NCBI GenBank assembly: GCA_004299495.1
Contig: SCPY01000178.1
Coordinates: 1-16,234 of the forward strand
Reading direction: 5' to 3'
DNA from: a bacterium
Lineage (GTDB): Bacteria > Omnitrophota > Gorgyraeia > Gygaellales > UBA12090
DNA length: 16,234 nucleotides
The notes under the pieces were generated by a model. That model was not told the DNA's origin and ran no database searches. It was given only the letters and a program-made list of their open reading frames with translations. The position numbers and the translations under genes were made by a program. Of this stretch, positions 6,537 through 13,373 are shown in pieces (position 1 is the stretch's first letter; each line of letters starts with the position of its first letter).

Positions 6537-7316
6537 ATGAATATAATCGTTTGCATAAAGCAAGTTCCGGAGACTACCGAGGTAAGGATTAATCCTGAGA
6601 CCAATACCTTAATGCGTGAGGGGGTTAAATCCATTATCAACCCTTTCGATATGTACGCGATAGAAGAGGGTGTGCGTATCAAGGAAAAATCCGGAGGCAA
6701 GGTGACGGTTCTCACAATGGGTCCGCCTCAGGCGGAGACGGCCCTGCGGGAGGCGCTTTCTTTAGGCGCGGATGAGGCGATATTGCTATCAGACAGGGCC
6801 TTTGCCGGAAGCGACACCTGGGCCACCAGTTATACCCTGGCATGCGCCATACGCAAAATTAAGGATTACGATTTGATTGTCTGCGGCAAGCAGGCTTCAG
6901 ACGGAGACACCGCCCAGGTGGGCCCGGGAATTGCCACGCATTTAGATATCCCTCAGGTAACCTATGTGAAGAAGATTGAAGAAATAAAGGATAAAACAGT
7001 CCGGGTTGAGCGGATGACCGAGGAAGGTTACGAAATAATCGAGTCAGGATTGCCTGTGCTTTTTACTGTGGTAAAGGAGATAAATTCACCCCGTATGCCC
7101 GCGCTGAGGGGGCTTATGCGCGCCAAGAGCGCCAAGATTATTCACTGGACGCATAAGGACCTGGAGGCCAACGCGGAAAATCTGGGTTTAGGCGGTTCCC
7201 CTACCCAGGTAGTGAAGATTTTTACTCCTCTCCCCAGGCCATCCGGAGAGATGCTGGAAGGAGACGTTGAGGTAATTGCCCGAAAGCTAGCAGATATTTT
7301 AAATAAGGAAATATAA
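6537..7316 (+). CDS. etfB: Electron transfer flavoprotein beta subunit
   Basis: Small subunit (259 aa) of the Etf heterodimer that exchanges electrons with the acyl-CoA dehydrogenase encoded just upstream. It has the N-terminal MNIIVCIKQVPETTEVRI strand, NPFD at 35-38, the nucleotide-binding SDGDTAQVGP (121-130) and the EtfB signature PRMPALRGLMRAKSAKI (185-201). The DGDTAQVGP form is the one common in bacterial Etfs tied to anaerobic acyl-CoA metabolism, which often bind FAD rather than AMP in this subunit; that is family knowledge, not proof here. It starts 24 nt after the dehydrogenase gene with a weak ribosome-binding site, and its stop overlaps the etfA start by one base (TAATG). Confidence 0.95.
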   Translation: MNIIVCIKQVPETTEVRINPETNTLMREGVKSIINPFDMYAIEEGVRIKEKSGGKVTVLTMGPPQAETALREALSLGADEAILLSDRAFAGSDTWATSYTLACAIRKIKDYDLIVCGKQASDGDTAQVGPGIATHLDIPQVTYVKKIEEIKDKTVRVERMTEEGYEIIESGLPVLFTVVKEINSPRMPALRGLMRAKSAKIIHWTHKDLEANAENLGLGGSPTQVVKIFTPLPRPSGEMLEGDVEVIARKLADILNKEI

Positions 7317-8518
7317 TGCCTATACAGGTTATCGTAGAGAAGTGTACGGGTTGCACAATGTGCGTAAAGGTCTGCCCTTTTGACGCCATCAGGATTATGG
7401 ATAAAAAGGCGGTGATTAATTTAGACAAGTGTAATCTTTGCGGCGCCTGCGAGCCCGCCTGTAAATTCAAGGCGATCTTTTTAGAGAAGCCGGAAGCGAG
7501 TATCCGGAAACAGGATATAGGCCAATATAGGGGGGTCTGGGTTTTTGCCGAGCAGAAGAGAGGAAAGGTTCAGCCGGTTGTCTATGAGTTGTTAGGCAAG
7601 GCAAGAGAGTTGGCGGCTTCATTAGGAACAGAGGTATCGGCAGTGCTTCTGGGGGAGCGCCTGGAAGAGGAAGTCCAGGAGCTCATCTGGCGCGGAGCGG
7701 ATAAGGTATATGTGGCCGAGAGGTTGGAATTGGCTAATTATCAGGATGAGCCGTATACCAATGTCATTGTTGAGTTAATTAATAAATATAAACCGGAGAT
7801 TTTTCTTTGTCCGGCAAGTTCGGTCGGCCGTTCATTGATTTCGCGCGTTGCCATCAAAATCAAGGCCGGGCTTACCGCCGACTGCACCGAGCTTGCCATA
7901 GACAAAGATAAAAAGATTTTACTCTCAACCCGCCCCGCCTTCGGAGGCAATATTATGGCGACGATCGTCTCGCCTGATTACCGGCCTCAGATGGCTACCG
8001 TAAGGCATAAGGTTTTTCCGGAAAGCCTTACGGATATGAAACGTAAGGGTAAGATTATCAGGGAAAGCTTTGACGGCCGGCTTCTTAACAGCCGCACCCG
8101 GCTTTTAGATATTGTTGATGAAATTGAGCAGACGGTAAATTTATCCGAGGCGGATATTATTGTCGCGGGAGGCAGGGGATTGAGAGCGCCTGAGAATTTC
8201 AGATTAATTGAGGGCCTGGCCAGGTCGTTGGGGGGAGCGGTGGGGGCAAGCAGAGCGGCGGTAGACAGCGGATGGATGGCTTATTCGCATCAAGTCGGCC
8301 AGACCGGAAAGACGGTGTGCCCAAAAATTTATATTGCCTGCGGCATCTCCGGGCAGATTCAGCACTTAGTAGGAATGCAGTCTTCAAAGGTGATTATCGC
8401 CATCAATTCCGACCCCTACGCCCCGATTTTTAAAGTGGCAAACTACGGTATCGTGGGAGATTGCCTGGAGATACTCCCTGTTCTCACCAAAAACCTGCGA
8501 GAAGTTTTGAGAAAATAA
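7316..8518 (+). CDS. etfA: Electron transfer flavoprotein alpha subunit with N-terminal 2x[4Fe-4S] ferredoxin domain
   Basis: Large Etf subunit (400 aa) with an N-terminal fusion. Residues 1-60 form a bacterial-type ferredoxin with two complete cluster motifs: Cys10-13-16-20 and Cys39-42-45-49. The Etf N-domain follows (YRGVWVFAEQ at about 71-80). The C-terminal FAD domain shows AGGRGLRAPENF, GASRAAVDSGW (310-320), QVGQTGKTV (326-334), GISGQIQH (343-350) and NSDPYAPIF (364-372). Such ferredoxin-EtfA fusions are known from CarE of the Acetobacterium caffeyl-CoA reductase and from lactate dehydrogenase/Etf complexes, both electron-bifurcating. With the adjacent dehydrogenase and EtfB it makes a plausible bifurcating or ferredoxin-linked acyl-CoA dehydrogenase system. 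Confidence 0.95.
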   Translation: MPIQVIVEKCTGCTMCVKVCPFDAIRIMDKKAVINLDKCNLCGACEPACKFKAIFLEKPEASIRKQDIGQYRGVWVFAEQKRGKVQPVVYELLGKARELAASLGTEVSAVLLGERLEEEVQELIWRGADKVYVAERLELANYQDEPYTNVIVELINKYKPEIFLCPASSVGRSLISRVAIKIKAGLTADCTELAIDKDKKILLSTRPAFGGNIMATIVSPDYRPQMATVRHKVFPESLTDMKRKGKIIRESFDGRLLNSRTRLLDIVDEIEQTVNLSEADIIVAGGRGLRAPENFRLIEGLARSLGGAVGASRAAVDSGWMAYSHQVGQTGKTVCPKIYIACGISGQIQHLVGMQSSKVIIAINSDPYAPIFKVANYGIVGDCLEILPVLTKNLREVLRK

Positions 8519-8521
8519 GCG

Positions 8522-9487
8522 ATGAAAAAAACTGCCTTGGTTACCGGCGGAGCCGGCTTTTTAGGTTCATATCTATGCGAACGCCTGCTTGAAGGCGGAC
8601 TTAAGGTTATTTGTTTAGATAATTTCATCACTGGCAGCCAAAGGAATATCGCGCAGTTGTTTAAGAGCAGGGATTTCCGGTTTATTAAACACGATGTCAG
8701 TAAGTATGTTGATATAAAAGAAAAAATACACTTTATCCTGCATTTCGCCTCTCCGGCAAGCCCCGTGGATTACCTGAATTATCCTATTCCCACCCTGAAA
8801 GTCGGATCTCTGGGGACGCACAATAGCCTTGGCCTGGCTAAGGAGAAAAAAGCGGTATTCCTCCTGGCGTCCACATCCGAGGTCTATGGCGATCCCCTCG
8901 TGCATCCTCAGAAAGAAGATTATTGGGGCAATGTCAATTGTATCGGCCCGCGCGGCGTGTATGACGAAGCCAAGCGTTTTGCCGAGGCCATCACCATGGC
9001 CTATCACCGGGTGCACAAGGTTGATACGCGCATAGTCCGTATCTTTAATACTTACGGGCCGAGAATGCGCAAGAACGACGGCCGGGCAATACCCAATTTT
9101 ATCTCTCAGGCGCTTACGAATGAGCCTCTTACGGTGTATGGCCGCGGATTGCAAACGCGCTCTTTTTGCTATGTTGATGACTTGATAGGGGGAATTATCA
9201 ATCTGCTTATGGCCAAGGATGGCCCGAGGCCCAAAGGGAAAAATGGCTGGTGCCACTGCCCCGTAAATATAGGCAATCCCAATGAAATGCGGCTTATTGA
9301 TTTGGCTAAAACGATTATCCGGCTCTCAGAGAGTAAAAGCAGGGTTCTCCATAAACCCCTTCCCGTTGATGACCCGAAGCAAAGGCGGCCTGATATTTCC
9401 AAGGCGAAGAGGTATCTTAAATGGCAGCCAAATGTTGGCCTTGAAACAGGATTGCGCAAGACGATTGAATGGTTTAGGGAGAATTGA
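8522..9487 (+). CDS. NAD-dependent sugar-nucleotide SDR, UDP-glucuronate decarboxylase (UXS)-like
   Basis: Extended short-chain dehydrogenase/reductase of 321 aa, most like UDP-glucuronate decarboxylase, which makes UDP-xylose for surface polysaccharides. The NAD-binding motif is TGGAGFLGS (8-16). Catalytic residues in family-typical context are Thr118 and Glu120 in STSEVYGDP, and Tyr147/Lys151 in YDEAKRFAEA. RIFNTYGPRM (173-182), the SFCYVDDL motif (214-221) and DDPKQRRPDISKAK (283-296) also match UXS proteins. A related epimerase or 4,6-dehydratase cannot be excluded from sequence alone. It starts 3 nt after etfA with a poor ribosome-binding site. It is unrelated in function to the Etf genes, so the shared direction may only reflect co-transcription. 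Confidence 0.88.
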   Translation: MKKTALVTGGAGFLGSYLCERLLEGGLKVICLDNFITGSQRNIAQLFKSRDFRFIKHDVSKYVDIKEKIHFILHFASPASPVDYLNYPIPTLKVGSLGTHNSLGLAKEKKAVFLLASTSEVYGDPLVHPQKEDYWGNVNCIGPRGVYDEAKRFAEAITMAYHRVHKVDTRIVRIFNTYGPRMRKNDGRAIPNFISQALTNEPLTVYGRGLQTRSFCYVDDLIGGIINLLMAKDGPRPKGKNGWCHCPVNIGNPNEMRLIDLAKTIIRLSESKSRVLHKPLPVDDPKQRRPDISKAKRYLKWQPNVGLETGLRKTIEWFREN

Positions 9488-9501
9488 TTTTTAGCCTAAA
9501 T

Positions 9502-10935
9502 ATGGCTGAGATAGCAATTGTACTTACAATCACCATACTCGCCAGTATCCTGATCGCCGCGCTATTGTTATACCTGGGAAGCTCATCCGGCCGATCACAC
9601 CTTAAAGGCGCCCAGGGAGGATTGCGCGATGCCGGAGCTGCCGCAGGAAATAACCAGAGCGATATTCAGAAGTATTTGCAGGATGCTTTAAGCGAACAAC
9701 TCGCCAATCTAACTGATTCCTCCCGGTATCTTAATAAAATCACTACAGCGGTTTCTGATGTTTTCAGCAAAGAGCTGGAAAGAAAAGTAAGCCAGAGCGC
9801 CCAAGAAATCAGCGGGAAATATGAGGCAATTATCCGGGAAAAATCCAGGAATGAAGAAATCGCCTTAAAGAAATATCAAACGGTCTCTACCGCCAAGAAA
9901 GAGACCGAGGCGGTAATCAGAAGTATTGCCGAGGGTTTGGTCGTGGTTGACGCTCAAGGCAATGTGGTGATGATGAACCCGGCCGCGGAAAAGCTCCTGG
10001 GCGTAACGCAGAAGGAAAAGTCGGGAAGGCCGCTTACAGAAGGCGTTAAAGACGAGCAGTTAGTTTCTCTTATCAGGCCTCAGCCGGGTGAATCAAAGGG
10101 CAGGGAAATAGAGCTGGCAAGCCCCCAGGATGAAACCAAAAAGGTACTGCGGGCAAGCAGCGCGGTGATAGAGAATGAGGATGGCTATACCGTAGGCATG
10201 GTTTCGGTTTTAAGCGATATCACCAAGCAAAAAGAATTAGACGCCCTAAAGTCAAGTTTTGTGGCCAACGTTTCCCATGAGCTGCGCACTCCGCTGGTGG
10301 CGATGGATAAGTCTATTTCGCTTATCCTTAATAAAGACGCCGGCCCCCTCACCGAGACGCAGGAGCAGTTTTTATCAGTTGCCCAGCGAAACCTGAAAAG
10401 ATTAGGAAATTTGATTAACGATTTGCTTGACCTCTCCAAGCTTGAGGCGGGAAAGATCGAGATACGCAGGGAACCATTATCAATCGAGATAATAATTACC
10501 GAATCCGTTGAAGCCCTTACCGGCTGGGTAAGGGCGAAGTCCATTGGGGTGGTTAAGAATATTAAGAGCGGCCTGCCGCGGGTTGATGCTGACCCGGGAA
10601 GAATAATACAGGTGTTAAACAACCTGATCGGCAACGCGATAAAATTCACTCCCCATAACGGTGTTATTACTATTGACGCGGGGCTGTCCCGGGACGGAAA
10701 ACGGGTAGAGGTGAGTGTCAAGGATATGGGCGAGGGGATCGCGAAAGAGGATTTGCCAAAAATTTTCGATAAGTTCTATCAGGCAGGCTCGGAAAGGGTT
10801 ACGGCAGACATAAGTGGAACCGGCATAGGATTATCTATCGCTAAAGAAATCGTAGAGTTGCACGGCGGTGATATTTGGGTAGAGAGCGAAAAGGGCCGGG
10901 GCGCGAAGTTTTCTTTTACCTTGCCGGTTTATTAA
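9502..10935 (+). CDS. Membrane-anchored PAS-domain sensor histidine kinase
   Basis: Sensor kinase of about 477 aa. One N-terminal transmembrane segment (about 3-26, from ATG 9502) leaves almost nothing outside the membrane. A helical, probably coiled-coil linker (about 50-135) and a PAS domain (about 136-240, VIRSIAEGLVVVDAQGN and MMNPAAEKLLGV) follow. The HisKA domain has the phosphoacceptor His259 in FVANVSHELRTPL. The ATPase domain has the N-box NNLIGNAIKF, G1 box DMGEGIA, F-box IFDKFYQ and G2 box GTGIGLSIAKEI. TTG 9484, overlapping the previous stop, would add six residues; ATG 9502 is preferred, though neither has a well-spaced ribosome-binding site. The signal is probably sensed in the membrane or cytoplasm. 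The next gene is its likely partner. Confidence 0.93.
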   Translation: MAEIAIVLTITILASILIAALLLYLGSSSGRSHLKGAQGGLRDAGAAAGNNQSDIQKYLQDALSEQLANLTDSSRYLNKITTAVSDVFSKELERKVSQSAQEISGKYEAIIREKSRNEEIALKKYQTVSTAKKETEAVIRSIAEGLVVVDAQGNVVMMNPAAEKLLGVTQKEKSGRPLTEGVKDEQLVSLIRPQPGESKGREIELASPQDETKKVLRASSAVIENEDGYTVGMVSVLSDITKQKELDALKSSFVANVSHELRTPLVAMDKSISLILNKDAGPLTETQEQFLSVAQRNLKRLGNLINDLLDLSKLEAGKIEIRREPLSIEIIITESVEALTGWVRAKSIGVVKNIKSGLPRVDADPGRIIQVLNNLIGNAIKFTPHNGVITIDAGLSRDGKRVEVSVKDMGEGIAKEDLPKIFDKFYQAGSERVTADISGTGIGLSIAKEIVELHGGDIWVESEKGRGAKFSFTLPVY

Positions 10936-10952
10936 GATAAGGGGCTAAGGGT

Positions 10953-11345
10953 ATGGAAAAAAGCGGGATAAAGGTGCTGGTGGTTGACGACGAAGACGAC
11001 TACAGGCAGTTGATGGTTTTCTGGCTGCAATCCAAAGGGTATAACGCGTTACCGGCCTCAAGCGGAGAGGCCGCGGTAGAATTGGTAAAAGAAGAAAATC
11101 CGGACATCATTTTTATGGACTTGCGCATGCCGGTGATGGACGGGCCAAAGACAATAGCCAGAATCAGGGAATTTAACGCGGATGTGCCTATCATAATTAT
11201 CAGCGCCTACCTGGATGACTCAAAAATCAGAGAGGCAACTATTGCCCCCGGCATCGCTGGCGTTTTTTACAAAGGCAAAGATTTCTCCCAGAGCCTCATA
11301 CTTCTTGAGTCCGCCCTGCGCACCCACAAAAGGCTCAAGAAATAA
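10953..11345 (+). CDS. Single-domain response regulator (receiver only)
   Basis: CheY-like receiver of 130 aa with no output domain. The acidic pocket is Asp12-Asp13 (LVVDDEDD), the phosphoacceptor is Asp56 (IIFMDLRMPVMDG), the switch residue is Ser84 and the conserved Lys is Lys107. The usual Lys-Pro is replaced here by YKGKD, so the cis-proline is missing. It lies 17 nt after the histidine kinase gene and is its probable phosphotransfer partner. Without a DNA-binding or enzymatic domain it must act through protein contact or as a relay intermediate. A possible weak terminator overlaps its 3' end. Confidence 0.92.
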   Translation: MEKSGIKVLVVDDEDDYRQLMVFWLQSKGYNALPASSGEAAVELVKEENPDIIFMDLRMPVMDGPKTIARIREFNADVPIIIISAYLDDSKIREATIAPGIAGVFYKGKDFSQSLILLESALRTHKRLKK

Positions 11346-11350
11346 TTTTT
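11302..11350 (+). terminator. Possible weak intrinsic terminator at the end of the response-regulator gene
   Basis: TTCTTGAG (11302-11309) is perfectly inverted as CTCAAGAA (11334-11341), with a 24-nt loop. TAATTTTT follows, giving five T at 11346-11350. The long loop and AT-containing stem make it a weak candidate, but its position between the response regulator and the next promoter is sensible. Confidence 0.3.
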
Positions 11351-11371
11351 CAATTCTCCCCGAGATTTCGC

Positions 11372-11401
11372 TTGACATAAAATAGCAATATGGTATATAT
11401 T
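11372..11401 (+). promoter_or_regulatory. Candidate sigma70-type promoter upstream of the MerR-like gene
   Basis: Perfect TTGACA (11372-11377), an 18-bp spacer and TATATT (11396-11401); a 16-bp spacer to TATATA is an alternative. A short dyad, AATAT-GGTAT-ATATT (11387-11401), overlaps the -10 and could be an operator. This is the strongest promoter-like sequence in the window, and it lies in a genuine intergenic gap just before the HTH gene. Confidence 0.55.
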
Positions 11402-11408
11402 AGAGTTA

Positions 11409-11451
11409 TGGTAGTTACAGTAAATACCAATTGTGCCGGAGAATAACCGGC
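11409..11451 (+). other. Two small inverted repeats in the leader of the MerR-like gene
   Basis: Downstream of the putative promoter, TGGTA (11409-11413) is inverted as TACCA (11425-11429). GTGCCGG (11431-11437) can pair with CCGGCGC (11445-11451) around a 7-nt loop, with one G-U pair. A palindrome CGGCGCGCCG follows. They could be leader-RNA hairpins or operator half-sites; nothing here matches a riboswitch class that I recognise. Confidence 0.3.
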
Positions 11452-11466
11452 GCGCCGCAACCGGAT

Positions 11467-11718
11467 ATGTCAAAGAAAATAAAAAATAATAACCAGGGCA
11501 AAATGATCTCGGCCAAAGATATTATGAACAGGCATAATATCTCATACCAGACAGTTAATCATTACACGGATATCGGCCTCTTGCCGGTAGTGGTGAAGCA
11601 GGGCAATGAAAGGTTTTACGCGGGCGCTCTGGTAGATAAGCGTTTGAAGAAGATAAGGGCATTAACGAAAGAAGGCTATTCTTTGCGGCTGGTTCGCAAG
11701 CTCTTGGTGGGTATTTAG
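11467..11718 (+). CDS. Small MerR-type helix-turn-helix DNA-binding protein
   Basis: About 83 aa, consisting only of a winged-helix DNA-binding domain of the MerR superfamily. ISAKDIMNRHNISYQTVNHY (14-33), DIGLLP (35-40) and ERFY (48-51) give the HTH and wing, and LKKIRALTKEGYSLRLVRKL (60-79) the following helices. It lacks the long dimerisation helix and effector domain of true MerR proteins, so it resembles BldC/excisionase-sized members. The start is uncertain. ATG 11467 is chosen; GTG 11431 would consume a hairpin sequence, and ATG 11503 (with AGGG about 7 nt upstream) would still retain the HTH. It has its own promoter-like sequence, and its target is unknown. Autoregulation or control of the secretion genes downstream are the natural guesses. 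Confidence 0.75.
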   Translation: MSKKIKNNNQGKMISAKDIMNRHNISYQTVNHYTDIGLLPVVVKQGNERFYAGALVDKRLKKIRALTKEGYSLRLVRKLLVGI

Positions 11719-11840
11719 GTTATAATTAAAATAGAGGAAATATGCCCGGGCCGTTTCCGCAGTGTGAAGGTTTAATTTTAAGTTTTGTAGTGCGGGCTTT
11801 ACCCCGTTAGGGCATAAGAAGCCCTAACGGGTTTTTTATT
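11719..11840 (+). promoter_or_regulatory. Candidate attenuator leader upstream of the secretion operon
   Basis: This gap holds a TATAAT (11721-11726, no good -35) and then three stems that exclude one another. The first is UCCGCA (11756-11761) with UGCGGG (11791-11796). The second is GCGGG (11792-11796) with CCCGU (11803-11807), around a 6-nt loop. The third is the terminator stem 11803-11813 with 11821-11831. The second stem would block the terminator, and the first would free it. The next gene begins just after the terminator, so transcription of that operon may depend on read-through. No known riboswitch class was recognised. Confidence 0.4.
11803..11840 (+). terminator. Strong rho-independent terminator
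   Basis: A perfect 11-bp stem, CCCGTTAGGGC (11803-11813) with GCCCTAACGGG (11821-11831), a 7-nt loop ATAAGAA, and a T tract starting at 11832 (six T, then ATTT). It lies after the MerR-like gene and only about 13 nt before the next start codon. Confidence 0.9.
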
Positions 11841-11853
11841 TCATAACCAAAAG

Positions 11854-12723
11854 ATGAGTTATTACAAGGTGTTGGGATTCGATAAGGAGCCTTTCTCCAC
11901 AAGCCCGGACCCCGAATTCTTTTATCTCTCCAAAGAACACGAGGCCGCGCTTACCAATATCTTGATAGAGCTCAGGGTCAAGAGAGGGCTTTCCGTCATT
12001 CTGGGAGACGTGGGCACGGGAAAGACAACTCTTTCAAGGAAGCTTATTCAGGAATTAAGGCAGAGGGATGATTTTGTATTCCATATCATCCTGGACCCTT
12101 CTTTTGAGAATGAGTTTTTGCTGGTAAGCTCTCTGGCCAGAAACTTTGAAATCAGCCCAGGCGATTATTCCCAGGCCACGATACTTGACCTAAGAGAGTC
12201 TCTGGAAAGATTTTTATTTCAAAAGGCGGTGACAGAGCAGAAGACGGTAACGCTCATAGTTGATGAGGCGCAAAAATTAAGCGAAAGCTCAATTGAAACC
12301 TTGCGCGTACTGCTTAATTACGAAACGAACGAATTCAAGCTTCTGCAGCTGGTTTTGCTGGGGCAGCTTGAGTTATATTCAAAGATAATCAATATCCCCA
12401 ATTTTTTTGACCGTATCAGTTTCAGGTATACCCTGAATCCTCTTGATTTTGAAGAGACAAAGGAAATGATTGAATTCAGGATACGCCAGGCGGGGTATAA
12501 GGCAAATATGCACTTGTTCCTGGATGAGGCCTTACGGGCGATTTATGAGCACAGCCGCGGCTATCCCCGGCAGATAATTATGTTTTGCCACCGGGCGCTC
12601 AAAAGCCTGATTCTAAGAAACAGGTTTGTGGTTGACGCGGCCCTTGTCAGGGAAATGATAGAGGATGAAATAAAGTCAGGATGGCACAGGAAAGACCTCT
12701 TACTCCAGAAAAACAACTGCTAA
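11854..12723 (+). CDS. ExeA/GspA-like AAA+ ATPase
   Basis: A 289-aa ATPase of the ExeA (general secretion pathway protein A) type. It opens with the family-typical YYKVLGFDKEPFSTSPDPEF (3-22) and continues with YLSKEHEAAL. Walker A is GDVGTGKTT (51-59) and Walker B is TLIVDEAQ (133-140), with the LRVLLNYE sensor region after it. Full ExeA (about 540 aa) adds a transmembrane segment and a peptidoglycan-binding domain, but this protein stops after the AAA+ module and appears cytoplasmic. In Aeromonas, ExeAB helps assemble the secretin through the peptidoglycan; the gene order here (ATPase, bitopic protein, secretin) suggests a similar job. Ribosome-binding site is weak. Its 3' end overlaps the next gene by 43 nt. 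Confidence 0.9.
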   Translation: MSYYKVLGFDKEPFSTSPDPEFFYLSKEHEAALTNILIELRVKRGLSVILGDVGTGKTTLSRKLIQELRQRDDFVFHIILDPSFENEFLLVSSLARNFEISPGDYSQATILDLRESLERFLFQKAVTEQKTVTLIVDEAQKLSESSIETLRVLLNYETNEFKLLQLVLLGQLELYSKIINIPNFFDRISFRYTLNPLDFEETKEMIEFRIRQAGYKANMHLFLDEALRAIYEHSRGYPRQIIMFCHRALKSLILRNRFVVDAALVREMIEDEIKSGWHRKDLLLQKNNC

Positions 12724-13373
12724 ATTTGATTGAAACCCCAAGGGCAAAGGACGCGGCGGCCATAAAGGCGCAGGCGGTCAGGCACAGAAGCTTAAGCCTG
12801 ATATCCCTAAGCGCGTGGCTGGGCAGGTTTCTTTTTCTCAAAGATTGGTTTAAAAAGAGCTTAAGCTTATCAGGCAAGAAGCAATTAGATATTAAGCTAA
12901 TCAATAATCTGCTTGGCTTAAGCGCGGCCATTTTTGCCGTGTGCGCCGTTGGAAATTTTACGGGTTCCGTCTTGCGTTTAAGAAAAATGCCTTTTGAAAA
13001 ACCTGAATTCAAGGGTATGGGTAAAGCCGACATGTTTCTGGAGGGCTCTCTCTTAAAAAATACGGCGTCCTATTACCTTGAACAGATAAGGCAAAGGGAT
13101 ATCTTTCGTATGGGCCCGAAAAAGGACGAAGGCGGTGCCCCTGAGCCGCCAGAGCCGGCAGGGCCTTCCGGAGAAATCATAGAGGCAACAGGCCACCTTA
13201 AGCTGGTGGGCATTTCCTGGTCAGGGGATCCTGACGCGATGATTGAGGACACCAAGGCGTTGAAAACATTTTTTGTCAAAAGGGGGCAGATGATTGGCGA
13301 TGTGAGGGTCCAGGCCATCTTCAAGGACAAGGTGATTTTGCAGTACAGAGGGGAAGAGGTAGAGCTGCGATGA
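12681..13373 (+). CDS. Bitopic inner-membrane secretion/pilus protein, GspC/PilP (or GspB)-like
   Basis: A 230-aa protein built as a connector to a secretin. It has a cytoplasmic N-terminus with the LTPEKQLLNLIE motif (7-18) and one transmembrane helix (about 76-94). A periplasmic stretch with YYLEQIRQRDIF (131-142) and a Pro-rich linker (152-163) lead to a C-terminal beta domain, LKLVGISWSGDPDAMIED through RGEEVELR (173-230). That domain resembles the homology region of GspC/PilP; the GspB C-terminal domain is a close alternative. The start is ATG 12681 inside the ATPase gene: a 43-nt overlap, but the motif-bearing N-terminus would be lost with any later start. The stop overlaps the secretin start as ATGA. 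Confidence 0.7.
   Translation: MAQERPLTPEKQLLNLIETPRAKDAAAIKAQAVRHRSLSLISLSAWLGRFLFLKDWFKKSLSLSGKKQLDIKLINNLLGLSAAIFAVCAVGNFTGSVLRLRKMPFEKPEFKGMGKADMFLEGSLLKNTASYYLEQIRQRDIFRMGPKKDEGGAPEPPEPAGPSGEIIEATGHLKLVGISWSGDPDAMIEDTKALKTFFVKRGQMIGDVRVQAIFKDKVILQYRGEEVELR

Noticed and set aside
8615..9256. Long open frame of 213 codons on the minus strand
   Set aside because: It lies fully inside the UXS-like gene, which has clear motifs; the reverse translation shows no family features and is a codon-bias shadow.
11719..11840. A c-di-GMP (GEMM) riboswitch before the secretion operon
   Set aside because: The conserved GEMM core sequences could not be found; only the terminator and short alternative stems are supported.
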